Assembly: GCA_934101345.1 (NCBI GenBank)
Contig: CAKOQV010000049.1
Location: 1 to 5,008, forward strand
Direction of reading: 5' to 3'
Length of the DNA: 5,008 nt
Source: an uncultured Bacilli bacterium
GTDB taxonomy: Bacteria; Bacillota_I; Bacilli_A; RF39; UBA660
In this document: positions 4,847 to 5,008 of the stretch, piece after piece
How positions within the stretch are numbered: the stretch's first letter is position 1
Layout: each line of letters begins with the position of its first letter
Notes under the pieces: generated by a model
The model's input: the letters and a program-made list of their open reading frames with translations, nothing else
What the model was told of the DNA's origin: nothing
The model's database searches: none
Position numbers and translations under genes: made by a program

Positions 4847-5008
4847 TATATCTACATATCTATCATATATAAGCCGTAAATACATATTTAATTTTTATCT
4901 ATTAATTTTAGTAAATAAATGATATAATCTATTTGAGGTGACTAACTATTAAAAGTCAATAGTAAAATTGAAATTTTTGATAGTTTGTTATAAATTGGAA
5001 TTTATCCC
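4847..5008. other. Non-coding right edge
   Basis: This AT-rich stretch has no supportable protein gene on either strand within the window. The minus strand offers only a 15-codon ORF without an SD. On the plus strand, a frame opening with TTG at 4968 stays open to the edge but has no SD. It may be the leader of a gene that begins beyond the window. Confidence 0.5.
4920..4928 (+). promoter_or_regulatory. Extended -10 promoter reading out of the window
   Basis: TGATATAAT is a perfect extended -10 (TGnTATAAT). No good -35 is present at 15-18 bp, which extended -10 promoters can tolerate. The transcript would start near 4935 and run off the right edge. Confidence 0.45.

Noticed and set aside
4968..5008. 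Possible start of a gene at TTG, open to the window edge
   Set aside because: There is no SD, only about 13 codons are visible, and nothing recognisable is encoded, so it is too short to call.

Overview
The window is a low-GC, gene-dense bacterial segment. GatA and GatB read most like those of Mollicutes-type or RF39-like Firmicutes (Bacilli). The signs are AT-rich codons, Shine-Dalgarno (SD)-led genes, a GatB without a cysteine zinc motif, and a GatA with TGDSVRKPA at the nucleophile. This placement rests on recalled family patterns, not on a search.

Left part, all on the minus strand (1-3421): a gatC-gatA-gatB operon encodes the heterotrimeric tRNA-dependent amidotransferase. It has a recognisable promoter upstream of gatC, 1-bp and 8-bp gene overlaps, and a strong intrinsic terminator after gatB. 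Downstream on the same strand lies tRNA-Asn(GUU) with its own promoter. GatCAB can convert Asp-tRNA(Asn) to Asn-tRNA(Asn), so the enzyme and one of its likely substrates sit side by side.

Right part, all on the plus strand (3527-4786): a divergently transcribed XRE-family repressor-like gene with a 12-bp palindrome between its promoter and SD; a small three-helix membrane protein of unknown function whose only possible ATG has no SD and lies 5 bp after a -10 box, so it may be leaderless; and a small heat-shock protein (Hsp20/alpha-crystallin). Intrinsic terminators follow the XRE gene and hsp20. None is evident between the membrane-protein gene and hsp20, so these two may be co-transcribed.

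Far right (4787-5008): I can support no protein gene. The stretch holds two abutting hairpins that share an internal core but have different stem sequences. It then holds an extended -10 promoter reading out of the window, followed by an SD-like sequence with no usable start codon.

All six protein genes end in TAA or TAG, and only one Trp codon (TGG) occurs in about 1,400 residues. The genetic code (11 or 4) therefore cannot be settled from this window. I see no mobile element, CRISPR array or clearly new multi-gene system. The least explained parts are the paired hairpins and the possibly leaderless membrane-protein gene.
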